A stretch of 64,000 nt of DNA from Neisseria dumasiana (GTDB lineage: Bacteria > Pseudomonadota > Gammaproteobacteria > Burkholderiales > Neisseriaceae), in assembly GCF_022870885.1 (NCBI RefSeq), contig NZ_CP091509.1:2604001-2668000 (forward strand). The letters run 5' to 3'. This document shows positions 51,646 to 61,452 of this stretch, in pieces. Every line of letters begins with the position of its first letter. The stretch's first letter is position 1. The translations under genes were made by a program, and so were the position numbers. Under the pieces are notes generated by a model. That model was given only the letters and a program-made list of their open reading frames with translations, had not been told where the DNA came from and ran no database searches.

Positions 51646-52305
51646 ATGAGCATACCGATTTTCCGCAGCCGCAACGGCTTACGCTACCACCTGTTAAACG
51701 GCATTATTTTAAGCCTGCTGCTGGTGCTGTTTTCGTTTGCCTGCTGCATTTGGTCGGTTTACCACACGGGCAACCAAACCTTGCCCGCAGGCGTGCGTGC
51801 CGACGCCGCCGTGGTACTCGGTGCCGCAGCGTGGGACAAACGCCCCTCGCCGGTGTTTCAAGAACGCATCAACCATGCCATAACGCTCTACCAAAGCAAA
51901 CGCGTAGAAAAACTTGTTTTTACCGGCGGCACACCCAAAAAAGGCTTCATGACCGAAGCCGAAGTAGGGCGCCGCTACGCCATCAAACAAGGCGTGCCCG
52001 CACGCGATATTTTGTTTGAAAACACCTCGCGCAACACATACGACAATCTGTACAACATCGCCCCCTTGCTGCGCGACAACGGCATCCGCACCATCATTAT
52101 CGTGAGCGACCCCTACCATACCGCGCGTGCCGCCGCCATCGCCAAAGACCTCGAATTAAACGCCGCAGTGTCTGCCACCCCCACCAGCCGCTACACCGCT
52201 TCGCAAAAAAAAGCCAAGTTCCTTTTTCAAGAAAGCTACGCCTTGTTTCTCTATTACGCCGAACACTGGGGCAACAGCATTTTGCGTTTTTTCGGCCTGC
52301 GTTAA
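51646..52305 (+). CDS. DUF218 (YdcF/SanA-like) membrane-anchored protein
   Basis: One N-terminal membrane helix (LNGIILSLLLVLFSFACCIW) then a periplasmic DUF218 domain: RADAAVVLGAAAWDKRPSPVFQERINHAITLY near residue 60, LVFTGGTPKKGFMTEAEVGRRYAI, ILFENTSRNTYDNLYN near residue 125, and IIIVSDPYHTARAAAIAKDL near residue 150. SanA/YdcF-type proteins are linked to envelope integrity and vancomycin sensitivity in enterics. The ATG at 51646 is preferred over a TTG at 51607. 219 residues. Confidence 0.87.
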   Translation: MSIPIFRSRNGLRYHLLNGIILSLLLVLFSFACCIWSVYHTGNQTLPAGVRADAAVVLGAAAWDKRPSPVFQERINHAITLYQSKRVEKLVFTGGTPKKGFMTEAEVGRRYAIKQGVPARDILFENTSRNTYDNLYNIAPLLRDNGIRTIIIVSDPYHTARAAAIAKDLELNAAVSATPTSRYTASQKKAKFLFQESYALFLYYAEHWGNSILRFFGLR

Positions 52306-52328
52306 ACGCCGATAGCGCCGTTATATAG

Positions 52329-52368
52329 AAAAGGCCGTCTGAAACCATAAGCGTTCAGACGGCCTTTT
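52329..52368. terminator. Bidirectional inverted DUS terminator
   Basis: AAAAGGCCGTCTGAA and TTCAGACGGCCTTTT between the convergent DUF218 gene and mogA. Confidence 0.65.
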
Positions 52369-52391
52369 GCATGGGTAAAACGATGCCGAGT

Positions 52392-52973
52392 TTATTTCTG
52401 TTTCGGCCGAAAAGCCTTGCACACGGCTTCGTCGGTTTCGATAAATGCTCCGCCGATGAGTTCGACGCAATAAGGTATGGCACTAAATAAGCCGTGTACT
52501 TTAATGTTTCCTTCGCCGTCACGCACGCCGCCGAGGGTTTCGGCGATGGACTTGGGGCGGCCGGGCAGGTTAACAATCAGGCATTTGCCGCGGATACCGG
52601 CGGTTTGGCGCGACAAAATGGCCGTCGGCACATAATAAAGGCTGATTTGGCGCATCTGTTCGCCGAATCCCGGCATTTCTTTGTCGATTACGGCCAATGT
52701 GGCTTCGGGCGTGATGTCGCGCGGCGAGGGGCCGGTGCCGCCGGTGGTGAAGATAATATCGCAACCGTCGGTATCGGCCATTCGGCACAGCGCGGCTTCA
52801 ATGGCATCTTGCTCGTCGGGAACCAGAGCTTCGGCAAAATGAATCGGATTGCTAACGGCCGCCTGCAACCATGTTTTCAGGGCGGGGATACCTTCGTCGG
52901 GGTAGATGCCGCTGCTGGCACGGTCGCTGGCGGAAAGCAGGCCGATTGTTACGGTATCGAGGGTACGGTTCAT
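52392..52973 (-). CDS. mogA: Molybdopterin adenylyltransferase
   Basis: Adenylylates molybdopterin before molybdenum insertion. ATG at 52973 yields 193 residues: TVTIGLLSASDRASSGIYPDEGIPAL at the N-terminus, CDIIFTTGGTGPSPRDITPEATLAVIDKEMPGFGEQMR near residue 70 (TTGGTGxxxRD), SRQTAGIRGKCLIVNLPGRPKSIAETL near residue 120. The upstream codons in the longer frame begin at a DUS and lack conservation. No other moa/moe genes are in the window. Confidence 0.95.
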   Translation of the reverse strand: MNRTLDTVTIGLLSASDRASSGIYPDEGIPALKTWLQAAVSNPIHFAEALVPDEQDAIEAALCRMADTDGCDIIFTTGGTGPSPRDITPEATLAVIDKEMPGFGEQMRQISLYYVPTAILSRQTAGIRGKCLIVNLPGRPKSIAETLGGVRDGEGNIKVHGLFSAIPYCVELIGGAFIETDEAVCKAFRPKQK

Positions 52974-53063
52974 CTTAAGCTCTTTCTTGTTCAAACGGCT
53001 GTTCAGACGGCCTCGCGGCTGTACAACCATCGGATAAGGCTCGCAGCAATACGCCGCACCAGC

Positions 53064-53783
53064 TTACAAATCAACCAGCAAACGGCGGATTTTTTCAATG
53101 GCGCTACGGGTATCGCCCCCGCAGCCGTGGGCATTGCTGCCGTTGGCGGTTACGCATGCGATGCCGGTTACGCCGCACAGATGCATATAAGGCAGCTCGA
53201 GTTCGCGTGCCAAAACGGCTTCAGGCATACCGGTCATGCCCACAATGTCGGCTCCGTCTTGAAGATAGCGGCGCACTTCGGCGCGGGTAGGCAGGCGCGG
53301 GCCTTGTATGCAGGCATAAACGGCTTTGTCGTAAACCGGTGTGCCGTGGGAGGCGGCATGCTCCAACACGGTTTTGCGCAAATCATTGTCGTAGGGATAT
53401 GAAAAATCGGTGTGGACGACTTCTTGCGACTGGCCTTCAAAAAAAGTGCTGCTGCGGTTGAAGGTGTAATCAATCACGTCGTGGGGAACCACCAGCGAAC
53501 CCGGCTCGAACGCTTCGCTCAATGCGGCCACAGATGCAATGGAAATAATGCTTTCCGCACCTACCGAGTGCAACGCCCAAATATTGGCGCGGTAGTTGAT
53601 TTCGTGCGGGGCGAGCGAATGGCTGAGGCCGTGACGGGCCAAAAAAACGATTTCGCTGCTGCCGAGCGTGCCGAACAGCAGAGGGCTGCTGGTCAGGCCG
53701 TATGGCGTGCGGACAATGCGGCGGTGGTTGATGTGGAGTTCGGGCAGGCGGGTTAGGCCGCTGCCGCCGATAACGGCTATCAT
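53064..53783 (-). CDS. S-methyl-5'-thioinosine phosphorylase
   Basis: Purine nucleoside phosphorylase-2/MTAP family, 239 residues. ATG at 53783 puts IAVIGGSGLTRL at the N-terminus. Phosphate- and ribose-binding segments are FLARHGLSHSLAPHEINYRANIWAL near residue 48, VVPHDVIDYTFNRSSTFF near residue 98, and ACIQGPRLPTRAEVR...GADIVGMTGMPEAVLARELELPY near residue 158. By eye it is closest to the Pseudomonas MTIP type rather than to MTAP (MTGMPEA with Leu-rich substrate pocket), which acts after methylthioadenosine deamination. That substrate call is inference. 90 bases upstream of mogA, same strand. Confidence 0.82.
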   Translation of the reverse strand: MIAVIGGSGLTRLPELHINHRRIVRTPYGLTSSPLLFGTLGSSEIVFLARHGLSHSLAPHEINYRANIWALHSVGAESIISIASVAALSEAFEPGSLVVPHDVIDYTFNRSSTFFEGQSQEVVHTDFSYPYDNDLRKTVLEHAASHGTPVYDKAVYACIQGPRLPTRAEVRRYLQDGADIVGMTGMPEAVLARELELPYMHLCGVTGIACVTANGSNAHGCGGDTRSAIEKIRRLLVDL

Positions 53784-53953
53784 GGGCAATATTCCGTAAA
53801 TGATTAACAAAGGGCTTATTGTAAGGGATTCGCCTGCCGGTGTGTGCGTTACGGGTAATAAACTTCATACCTGCCGCATACGGGTGATTCAGACGGCCTC
53901 AAAACGCACAAAGCAACCTTTGCCAGCTTATGCGGGATGCGGTTTAAGGCATA

Positions 53954-53967
53954 TATAGCCAATCAAC
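53954..53967. repeat. Correia-like terminus fragment
   Basis: TATAGCCAATCAAC only, directly before the benE 3' end region. Similar orphan ends are at 18510, 29492 and 50589. Confidence 0.4.
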
Positions 53968-54008
53968 ACAGAAATGCGCCGCACAAATGGGAACAAAAGT
54001 TTCAGGCT

Positions 54009-55181
54009 CTAAGCGCGGGAATGGGTTTTCCGGTGCAGCCGGTAAACCGCCAGCCCCAATACCAAGCCCCAAAAAGCACTGCCGATGCCGAACAGCGTCA
54101 TCCCCGAAGCGGAAGCCAACAGGGTAACCAAAGCCGCTTCGCGTGCCGTTTCCTCTTGCCACGCCCCGCTCAAATTGGCTTGCAGCGTACTGAAAATCGC
54201 AATACCCGCCAGCGCGGCCAAGAGTTCGGGCGGCAATACGTTGAACAGCGAAACCGTGATGCCGCCTGCCAAGCCGACCAACAGGTAAAACACCCCCAGC
54301 CAAACGGTGGCAAGATAACGCTTGTCGGGGTTTTTATCCACATCGCTGCCCATACAGATGGCCGCGCTGATAGAAGCAAGATTGATCATAAACACACCTA
54401 AAGGCGCGGTAAACACCGTAGCGGCGGCACTGCTTTCCACCAGCGGGCGGGCGGGCGTTTGATAACCGTAGGCACGCAGCACCGCCATACCCGGCACATT
54501 CTGCGTAGCCAACGAAGCAATAAACAGCGGCACAGCCACACTGACGATATGCCCGACATGCCAACCCGGCCACACCCATTCGAGCGCAGGATTCTGCCAA
54601 ACCAGTTTGCCCGTATCCAACAGCCCCGCCCAAGCCGAATAACCGAAACCCGTTGCCAGCATCAACAGAATGCCGTAACGCGGCAGGCGGATTTTGCTGA
54701 GAAAATACACCGCCAGCATCATCACCACCAGCACGGTTTGGTGTTCCATCGCCGAAAACACCTTACTGCCGAAATTGATCAATATGCCCGCCAGCATCGC
54801 CGCTACCAACGACGCGGGAACCATACGCACCAAGCGGTCGAACCAACCCGTAGCCGACACCAGCCACATCACCCCCGCAGCCACCATAAAACCCGCCACC
54901 GCATCCTGCATCGGAATCCCCGACACTCCGGCCAGCACCGCCGCACCCGGCGTACACCACGCAATCATCACCGGTGCCTTATAGCGGATGCTCAACACAA
55001 TGGTCAGCAGGCCGCACATCAAGCCCAAAGACGTAAACCAAGAAACAATCTGGGTTTGAGACGCCTCGAAAGCCAGCGCGGCCTGATAAATAATCACGGC
55101 GGCACTCCCGTAAGACACCAGCAACGCTGCCAACGCAGCGGAGAGGTGGGAAGCTGAAAAATCAGAAAAACGGGGCATCAT
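54009..55181 (-). CDS. benE: BenE-family benzoate/H+ symporter-like transporter
   Basis: Inner-membrane transporter with about 12 helices, 390 residues. Family features: SASHLSAALAALLVSYGSAAVIIYQAA at the N-terminus, SLGLMCGLLTIVLSIRYKAPVMIAWCTPGAAVL near residue 51, and LFIASLATQNVPGMAVLRAYGYQTP near residue 215 (conserved ATQNxPG). BenE members carry benzoate or similar aromatic acids with protons; no benzoate catabolic genes are nearby, so the true substrate is open. No good ribosome site before the tandem ATG pair. Confidence 0.87.
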   Translation of the reverse strand: MMPRFSDFSASHLSAALAALLVSYGSAAVIIYQAALAFEASQTQIVSWFTSLGLMCGLLTIVLSIRYKAPVMIAWCTPGAAVLAGVSGIPMQDAVAGFMVAAGVMWLVSATGWFDRLVRMVPASLVAAMLAGILINFGSKVFSAMEHQTVLVVMMLAVYFLSKIRLPRYGILLMLATGFGYSAWAGLLDTGKLVWQNPALEWVWPGWHVGHIVSVAVPLFIASLATQNVPGMAVLRAYGYQTPARPLVESSAAATVFTAPLGVFMINLASISAAICMGSDVDKNPDKRYLATVWLGVFYLLVGLAGGITVSLFNVLPPELLAALAGIAIFSTLQANLSGAWQEETAREAALVTLLASASGMTLFGIGSAFWGLVLGLAVYRLHRKTHSRA

Positions 55182-55370
55182 GTGTTGGGGTGTGATGGTT
55201 AACGGAACGGGTTATAACATTAACATAAGCCGCTGTTTTTGCCCAATAGCGGGTAGGGGAATGATGTTTGGCGAGGCTCACCAAGCTTGCTTTCAGACGG
55301 CCTCAAACCGTTTTGTGTGCGTGGCTTATATGCGGTTATTTCTTACATCTGAGGGTTTTGCAAAGGTATC

Positions 55371-55397
55371 AGGCCGTCTGAAATGTTCAGACGGCCT
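55371..55397 (-). terminator. Inverted DUS pair behind mnmE
   Basis: AGGCCGTCTGAA and TTCAGACGGCCT around 3 nt, 20 bases past the stop. Confidence 0.6.
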
Positions 55398-55417
55398 TCA
55401 ACCCTTCATCATCCTGC

Positions 55418-56785
55418 CTATTTGCCGATACAGAACCTAGAAAAAATCACGCCCAGCAAATCGTCTGCCGTAAATTCGCCGGTGATTTCGCTGCATGCGG
55501 TTTGGGCCAGCCGCAGGTGTTCGGCCAGCAGCTCGATTTGGTTGTTGCCGCACAGGGCGGCGTTTTCGAGTTCGGCTTCGGCGGCGGAGAGCGCGGTGAG
55601 GTGGCGGCTGCGGGCGAGGAACAGGCTTTCGCTTTCGCCTTGCCAGCCGATTTCTTTCAATAATGCCTGTTTCAACAAGTCTAAGCCTTCGCCGGTTTTG
55701 GCAGACAACCTGATTAAGGTATCGGCACCGCTGGCAGTGTTCAGGCCGTCTGAAAGCATTTCTACGGTTTCGCCGGTGAGGTCGGTTTTATTGTGGATTT
55801 CGATTTTTTTCAGATTTTCGGGCAGGCTGTCGAGAATGGCTTGGGTTTTGGCGTTGATGCCTTCGCGCGGGTCGATCAGTATCAGCGCCACATCAGCTTC
55901 TTTTACGGCTTTTTGGCTGCGTTCGATGCCGATTTTTTCCACTACATCATCGGTTTCGCGCAGGCCGGCGGTGTCGATGATGTGAACGGGCACGCCGTCT
56001 AAGGTGATTTGTTCGCGCACGGTGTCGCGGGTGGTGCCGGCGATGTCGGTAACGATGGCGATGTCGTCGCCCGCCAAAGCATTGAGCAGACTGGATTTGC
56101 CGACGTTGGGCGCGCCCACCAGCACCACGTTCATGCCTTCGCGCAAAATCGCGCCTTGTTCGGCACTGGCCAACACGGTTTTCAGACGGCCTTGCAGCTC
56201 CGCCAGCTTGCCGCGTGCGTCGGCTGCTTCGAGAAAGTCAATGTCTTCTTCGGGAAAATCGAGCGTGGCTTCCACCAGCATCCGCAGGGTAATTAATTCG
56301 TCTACCAGCGCGTGAATGTGCTGCGAAAACGCGCCTTTGAGCGAACGCACGGCCATGCGGGCGGCGGAACGGCTGGAGGCGTCGATTAAGTCGGCCACGC
56401 TTTCGGCCTGCGCCAAATCGAGTTTGTTGTTGAGAAAAGCGCGTTTGGTAAACTCGCCCGGCTCGGCCATGCGCGCGCCCAGTTGCAGGCAGCGTTGCAG
56501 CAGCATATCCATCACCACCGGCCCGCCGTGGCCTTGCAGTTCGATTATGTCTTCGCCGGTGAAGCTGGCGGGCGCGGCAAAATAGAGCAGCAGGCCGTTG
56601 TCGATGGCTTGGCCGTCTGAATCCAAAAAGTCGGTGTAAAGGGCAACACGCGGCTTGGGGGTTTTGCCGCCGCTGATCTGCTGCGCCAACGGCAGCAGGT
56701 TTTTGCCTGAAATACGCACAACGCCTACGCCGCCGCGTCCGGGAGCGGTGGCAATGGCTGCAATGGTGGGAGTGGGTGCGGACAT
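55418..56785 (-). CDS. mnmE: tRNA modification GTPase MnmE
   Basis: With MnmG installs (carboxymethyl)aminomethyl groups at U34. 455 residues: N-terminal folate-binding domain ([35 protein letters not shown] near residue 73), helical domain, and G domain with [18 protein letters not shown] near residue 221 (G1), [14 protein letters not shown] (G2), [12 protein letters not shown] near residue 268 (G3) and EIHNKTDL (G4). The C-terminus FCIGK carries the catalytic Cys. A frame-embedded DUS encodes MLSDGLN. The gene is not next to rnpA/yidC as in many bacteria. Confidence 0.97.
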   Translation of the reverse strand: MSAPTPTIAAIATAPGRGGVGVVRISGKNLLPLAQQISGGKTPKPRVALYTDFLDSDGQAIDNGLLLYFAAPASFTGEDIIELQGHGGPVVMDMLLQRCLQLGARMAEPGEFTKRAFLNNKLDLAQAESVADLIDASSRSAARMAVRSLKGAFSQHIHALVDELITLRMLVEATLDFPEEDIDFLEAADARGKLAELQGRLKTVLASAEQGAILREGMNVVLVGAPNVGKSSLLNALAGDDIAIVTDIAGTTRDTVREQITLDGVPVHIIDTAGLRETDDVVEKIGIERSQKAVKEADVALILIDPREGINAKTQAILDSLPENLKKIEIHNKTDLTGETVEMLSDGLNTASGADTLIRLSAKTGEGLDLLKQALLKEIGWQGESESLFLARSRHLTALSAAEAELENAALCGNNQIELLAEHLRLAQTACSEITGEFTADDLLGVIFSRFCIGK

Positions 56786-56825
56786 GGAGGTTTATCTCGA
56801 AAAGTAACGGTGTGATTATAGCAAA

Positions 56826-56855
56826 AGGCCGTCTGAAAACGGTTTTCAGACGGCC
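56826..56855 (-). terminator. Inverted DUS pair behind the Balon-like gene
   Basis: AGGCCGTCTGAAAAC and GTTTTCAGACGGCCT, almost loopless, about 28 bases past the stop at 56884. Confidence 0.65.
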
Positions 56856-56883
56856 TGCGGCAGTATTCAATAGATTGGATACA

Positions 56884-57972
56884 TCAGTAGCGGGTAATTA
56901 CTGCGATACCGTGCGAAGGGTTGATTTCTTTGAGGCTGTCGTTATCAACAAATTTAACGCGACCGCCGTTGGCCAACACTTTCTCAATCATTTCGTCAAC
57001 AATATCGTCGTAAGTGTTTTCGTTGGGTTCAAAACCTTCTTCCAACAGGGTGAGCGTGCGGCCGTCTTCGCTCACGGCGGCGGGCAGGTGCAGATCTTCT
57101 TCCACCACCAGCACGTCGGCACGGCCGTCGGTTGCGGCTTGCCAGATTTCGTTCAAACCGCCCACAAACAAATTGTTGCCTTTGGCGTTTTCCAGTTCGC
57201 CGAACACTTTTTGGCGTTCTTCGTCCAAAGCTTCTTTCACTTGCGGCCAAATGTTTTTCGCCAGCTGGTGTTCGTTTTCATCGCTGTGGCCGCTGTGGAT
57301 GTACAGCATCACGTCTTCGCTGTTGCGTGCACCGTCGCGGAAGTGGCCGATATTGCGGTCAACACCCACCACTACAATCGGAGCGGGAATCTGTTTTTGC
57401 GCTTCGGCCAATGCTTCGCCGATTTCGCGCATTTGGTCGGTAACGATTTGGTCGCGCACATGGCTGATGTCTTGGCTGGGGTTGGCGCCGGCAGTGGCGT
57501 TTTCCAAGCTGAACGGGAAGCCGTAGGCGTTCACTTCGTTCAAGTGGTCTTTGCGGCCTACAAACAGGCGCGAGCCGTTTTCGCTCAATACGGTTAACAG
57601 ATACAGTGGGCTGCGGTTCATGGCGTAAACCAAATCGCGGGTAAGGAAGTTGTTTTCGATGCTCACGCGCTCGGGCAGGCGGAACGGCAGTTTGAACAGT
57701 TCGCTGTATTCGGTGCTGGCAAAAATCACCAAGCCGTCGAGATTGTGTTCGTGGTCAACGCTGTCGGCCAAGCGGTGGATGGCTTCGGCAATATCGGCGG
57801 TTTCGCGCTTGCCGAATTCGGTTTCCAAACGGTTTACGGCTTCGCTTACCAGATTTTTCAAACGGATGGGGTCTTTATCGTTGTCGGGAGAAGTGCGGTA
57901 GGTCGGCAGGGTAATGGTTACGCTGGGGTAAGACTGTTTGCTTTGAATTTCTTTGATGGTGTCTAAATTCAT
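56884..57972 (-). CDS. Balon/baeRF-like ribosome hibernation factor candidate
   Basis: 362 residues, soluble, acidic. The start MNLDTIKEIQSKQSYPSVTITLPTYRTSPDNDKDPIRLKNLVSEAVNRL has the form of the bacterial aRF1/Pelota-related (baeRF) family, whose member Balon occupies the A site of dormant ribosomes. A middle domain (LYLLTVLSENGSRLFVGRKDHLNEV near residue 124) and a C-terminal eL8-like part (APIVVVGVDRNIGHFRDG, GGLNEIWQAATDGRADVLVVEEDL near residue 272) agree. No GGQ motif is present, as expected for a non-release factor. Family call rests on recollected pattern, not a search; stress-protein of unknown role is the fallback. Single gene. Confidence 0.65.
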   Translation of the reverse strand: MNLDTIKEIQSKQSYPSVTITLPTYRTSPDNDKDPIRLKNLVSEAVNRLETEFGKRETADIAEAIHRLADSVDHEHNLDGLVIFASTEYSELFKLPFRLPERVSIENNFLTRDLVYAMNRSPLYLLTVLSENGSRLFVGRKDHLNEVNAYGFPFSLENATAGANPSQDISHVRDQIVTDQMREIGEALAEAQKQIPAPIVVVGVDRNIGHFRDGARNSEDVMLYIHSGHSDENEHQLAKNIWPQVKEALDEERQKVFGELENAKGNNLFVGGLNEIWQAATDGRADVLVVEEDLHLPAAVSEDGRTLTLLEEGFEPNENTYDDIVDEMIEKVLANGGRVKFVDNDSLKEINPSHGIAVITRY

Positions 57973-58434
57973 TATGAATCCTTCGTGTGTTTTATTGTGA
58001 AAAGGCCAACCGTCATAAAATAAATGCGGCTATTTGCTTAAAAATAACGCCAATTGATGCGAAAAGATGTCTTCTCGCAGTATTTTACAATTGGTCATCA
58101 GCGCACCTTTTTTCAAGCCGCAAGGCCGCCGTTTAACCCGATATAACTTATCTTGATAAAGCGGAAGGTTGGGTAAACTGCCTCAAAACACATTTGCCCG
58201 CCGCAAACCTGCCGGTGGGTTATCTTATCCAAACACCTGAAATCACTCATATAAAATCAGAACAAAATATATTGCCGAAGAAATGCCGCGTGTCTCCGGC
58301 CATCGGTTCAGACGGCCTGTTGCCGTATCGCTTATAATGCGGCCTTTACAAAAATACGGAGCCTGCTGCACCGCAGTTCGGCATAAAAACAGCCGTATTC
58401 CTGTTCTCAAACCACAACCACAAGGAACCCCGCC
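57973..58434. other. 460-bp gap between divergent Balon-like and yjdM genes
   Basis: No gene seen. It contains an imperfect 20-bp palindrome GCGAAAAGATGTCTTCTCGC at 58059-58078, a single DUS at 58308-58319, and a good TATAAT at 58334-58339 that may be the -10 of yjdM; no clear -35. Confidence 0.5.
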
Positions 58435-58764
58435 ATGAATTTACCCGCCTGCCCGCAATGCGGCTCAGAATTGACTTACCACGACGGCGTGCAGTTCGTC
58501 TGCCCCGAATGCGCCCACGAATGGCAGGAAGGCGAAGCCGCTGCCGAAGAAGCACTGGTAGTGAAAGACGCCAACGGCACGCCGCTGGCCGACGGCGATA
58601 CCGTGGTGCTGATTAAAGATTTGAAAGTCAAAGGCAGCTCGATGGTGATTAAGCAAGGCACCAAAGTGAAAGGCATCCGCCTGCAGGAAGGCGACCACGA
58701 CATCGCCTGCAAAATCGACGGCAGCGCCATGAACCTGAAATCGGAATTTGTGAAAAAAGCTTGA
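58435..58764 (+). CDS. yjdM: YjdM/PhnA-family zinc-ribbon protein
   Basis: 109 residues. An N-terminal zinc ribbon [26 protein letters not shown] (four Cys) is joined to the PhnA domain: [36 protein letters not shown] near residue 43 and [21 protein letters not shown]. Annotated widely as 'PhnA, alkylphosphonate utilisation' although it is not phosphonoacetate hydrolase; function unknown. RBS AAGGAACC. Confidence 0.93.
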   Translation: MNLPACPQCGSELTYHDGVQFVCPECAHEWQEGEAAAEEALVVKDANGTPLADGDTVVLIKDLKVKGSSMVIKQGTKVKGIRLQEGDHDIACKIDGSAMNLKSEFVKKA

Positions 58765-58991
58765 GCCGGTTGAGGCTGCGGCACCGACGTTTCTTTGCAA
58801 AACAATGTGCTAGAATGCGTGCACTTATTTTCAGACGGCCTTCAAGCATTTTTGCCAAGGTCTAGGGCCGTCTGAAAGCGAACCTAACCGGCTCCGCTGA
58901 AATGAACCAAACCGCCTGCACATCGGTCTCGGTTTTACACCTTACTTTTAAACACCGGCCGTTTCAGACGGCCTGCTTATTCCATCGAATT

Positions 58992-60332
58992 ATGAACCGT
59001 TCAAAAATCTACCGTTTGGCCCTGCTGGGCATCGCCGCCGCCGTATTGGCCGCCTGCGGAACCAAAAAATCCCCGCCCGTTACCCAAGTGCCGCCCAAAA
59101 CCGTACCGCCCGTCGTTACGCCCGGCGCACCGCTTCCGGCCGGCACACCCTCGCCGCAAGGCTACACGCACACCCCCGGCGGCGGCGCCAGCTACACCGT
59201 CGTTGCCCACAACGCCATGCCGCAATGGCACGAACAGAATTTCTCTGAAAGCCTGCGCTCATTCCGCCTCGGCTGCGGTAAGCTGCAAGCCCAACCGAAC
59301 TGGCAAAACGTGTGCCGTCAGGCCGCCCAAACGCCTTATCAAAACGCCGCCGCCAAAGCCTTTTTCGAGCAATATTTCACGCCGTGGCAGGTGAGCGGCA
59401 ACGGCAAACTCGGCGGCACGGTAACGGGTTATTACGAGCCGGTGCTGCACGGCGATGTACGCAGCACGCGCAAAGCCCGCTTCCCTGTGTACGGCATTCC
59501 GAACGACTTCGTATCCGTAGAATTGCCGGCCGGACTGCGTAACAGCAAAACCACCGTGCGCGTGCGTCCTACCGGCCAAAACAAAGGCGCAATTGACGCC
59601 AACGGCACCTACACCGCCGACTTGAGCCAATTCCCCATCACCGCCCGCACCCGCGCCTTGAAAGGCCGTTTTGTCGGCAACCGCTTCGTGCCTTATTACA
59701 CCCGCGCCCAAATCAACGGCGGCGCGCTCGACGGCAAAGCACCGATTTTGGGCTATGCCGACGACCCCGTAGAGCTGTTTTTCCTGCACATTCAAGGTTC
59801 AGGCCGTCTGAAAACGCCCGACGGCCGCTACATCCGCTTGGGCTTTGCCGATAAAAACGAATATCCCTATGTATCCATCGGCCGCTATATGGCCGACAGG
59901 GGCTATCTGACTTTGGCGCAAACCACCATGCAGGGCATCAAAGCCTATATGCAGCAAAACCCGCAGCGTTTGGCCGAAGTGTTGGGTCAAAACCCCAGCT
60001 ATGTGTTTTTCCGCCAACTGCCCGGTAACGACGACGGCCCGATCGGCGCACTCGGCACACCGCTCTTGGGCGAATACGCCGGCGCGGTTGACCGCCACTA
60101 CATCACCCTCGGCGCACCGCTGTTTGTGGCCACCACCCATCCCGTCAACAACTACGCTCTCAACCGCCTGATTATGGCGCAAGACACCGGCAGCGCGATT
60201 AAAGGCGCCGTGCGCGTGGATTACTTCTGGGGCTACGGCGACGAAGCCGGCGCGGTGGCAGGCAGGCAGAAGCACACCGGTTATGTATGGCAGCTGCTGC
60301 CCAACGGCGTAATGCCCGAATACCGTCCGTAA
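58992..60332 (+). CDS. mltA: Membrane-bound lytic murein transglycosylase A (GNA33-like lipoprotein)
   Basis: Outer-membrane lipoprotein that cleaves peptidoglycan glycan strands to 1,6-anhydroMurNAc ends. ATG at 58992 gives 446 residues with signal peptide and lipobox LAAC (Cys near residue 21), then a long Pro-rich linker (VTQVPPKTVPPVVTPGAPLP). MltA features: GTVTGYYEPVLHGD near residue 141, IQGSGRLKTPDGRYIRLGFADKN near residue 268, and the catalytic Asp region IMAQDTGSAIKGAVRVDYFWGYGDEAG near residue 394. Meningococcal GNA33 is the counterpart and a surface antigen. Confidence 0.95.
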   Translation: MNRSKIYRLALLGIAAAVLAACGTKKSPPVTQVPPKTVPPVVTPGAPLPAGTPSPQGYTHTPGGGASYTVVAHNAMPQWHEQNFSESLRSFRLGCGKLQAQPNWQNVCRQAAQTPYQNAAAKAFFEQYFTPWQVSGNGKLGGTVTGYYEPVLHGDVRSTRKARFPVYGIPNDFVSVELPAGLRNSKTTVRVRPTGQNKGAIDANGTYTADLSQFPITARTRALKGRFVGNRFVPYYTRAQINGGALDGKAPILGYADDPVELFFLHIQGSGRLKTPDGRYIRLGFADKNEYPYVSIGRYMADRGYLTLAQTTMQGIKAYMQQNPQRLAEVLGQNPSYVFFRQLPGNDDGPIGALGTPLLGEYAGAVDRHYITLGAPLFVATTHPVNNYALNRLIMAQDTGSAIKGAVRVDYFWGYGDEAGAVAGRQKHTGYVWQLLPNGVMPEYRP

Positions 60333-60378
60333 AACTTAGCGGTTTCCGCAGCGTGTTTGCGGCTTTGTAAAAAGTTTC

Positions 60379-60411
60379 AGGCCGTCTGAAAAGTATTTTT
60401 CAGACGGCCTG
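60379..60411. terminator. Bidirectional inverted DUS terminator
   Basis: CAGGCCGTCTGAAAA and TTTTCAGACGGCCTG between convergent mltA and gapA. Confidence 0.65.
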
Positions 60412-60447
60412 TTTAGTATTTTTATGAAGCGTAAACCAACCAATAGA

Positions 60448-61452
60448 TTACTTAATCAGCTTGGCAAAATAAGCCAACACGCGCACCAGCTGGCAGGTAT
60501 AAGACATTTCGTTATCGTACCAAGCCACGGTTTTCACCAGCTGTTTGTCGCCTACGGTTATCACTTTGGTTTGGGTCGCATCAAACAGAGAGCCTGCTTC
60601 CAAGCCGATAACGTCTGAAGACACAATCGGGTCTTCGTTATAAGCATAATAATCGCTGGCAGCCTTTTTCATGGCCGCATTCACTTCCTCAACCGTAACG
60701 GGGCGTTCCAATACAGACACCAATTCGGTAAGCGAACCGGTAGCCACGGGCACGCGCTGCGCCGCGCCGTCCAATTTGCCTTTCAGATCGGGAATCACCA
60801 AGCCGATGGCTTTGGCCGCGCCGGTCGTGTTCGGCACGATGTTCAATGCAGCGGCACGGGCGCGGCGGAAGTCGCCTTTGCGGTGCGGCGCATCTAAGGT
60901 GTTTTGGTCGCCGGTGTAGGCGTGGATGGTCGTCATCAAGCCTTCTACGATGCCGAACTCTTTATGCAGCACGTCGGCCATCGGAGCCAAGCAGTTGGTG
61001 GTGCACGAAGCGGCGGAAATCACGGTTTCGCTGCCGTCTAAAACATGTTCGTTCACACCGTAAACCACGGTTTTCATATCGCCGCCGGGAGCGGAAATCA
61101 CCACTTTTTTCGCACCTGCTTTAATGTGTTTTTCGGCTTTTTCCTGTTTTGTGAAGAAGCCCGTACATTCCAGCACCACATCAATGCCCAACTCGCCCCA
61201 AGGCAGGTTTTCCGGATCGGGGTCGGCAAACACTTTGATTTCTTTGCCGTTTACCACAATCGCATCATCTTTTAATTCGGCTTTACCTTGAAAACGGCCT
61301 TGGGTGGAATCGTATTTGAACAGGTGCAGCAGCATATCGGCAGGCGTTAAATCGTTTACCGCCACTACTTCGATACCGTCGGTTTTGATGATTTGGCGCA
61401 AAGCCAGCCGGCCGATGCGGCCGAAACCGTTAATCGCTACTTTAATGCTCAT
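60448..61452 (-). CDS. gapA: Glyceraldehyde-3-phosphate dehydrogenase
   Basis: Glycolytic oxidation of glyceraldehyde 3-phosphate. ATG at 61452 gives 334 residues: [18 protein letters not shown] at the N-terminus, active-site [22 protein letters not shown] near residue 150, [43 protein letters not shown] near residue 196, and [18 protein letters not shown] near the end. Asp after ..VNDLT at residue ~33 fits NAD preference. The longer frame to 61491 lacks conservation. A GGAG ribosome site precedes the ATG. Confidence 0.97.
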   Translation of the reverse strand: MSIKVAINGFGRIGRLALRQIIKTDGIEVVAVNDLTPADMLLHLFKYDSTQGRFQGKAELKDDAIVVNGKEIKVFADPDPENLPWGELGIDVVLECTGFFTKQEKAEKHIKAGAKKVVISAPGGDMKTVVYGVNEHVLDGSETVISAASCTTNCLAPMADVLHKEFGIVEGLMTTIHAYTGDQNTLDAPHRKGDFRRARAAALNIVPNTTGAAKAIGLVIPDLKGKLDGAAQRVPVATGSLTELVSVLERPVTVEEVNAAMKKAASDYYAYNEDPIVSSDVIGLEAGSLFDATQTKVITVGDKQLVKTVAWYDNEMSYTCQLVRVLAYFAKLIK

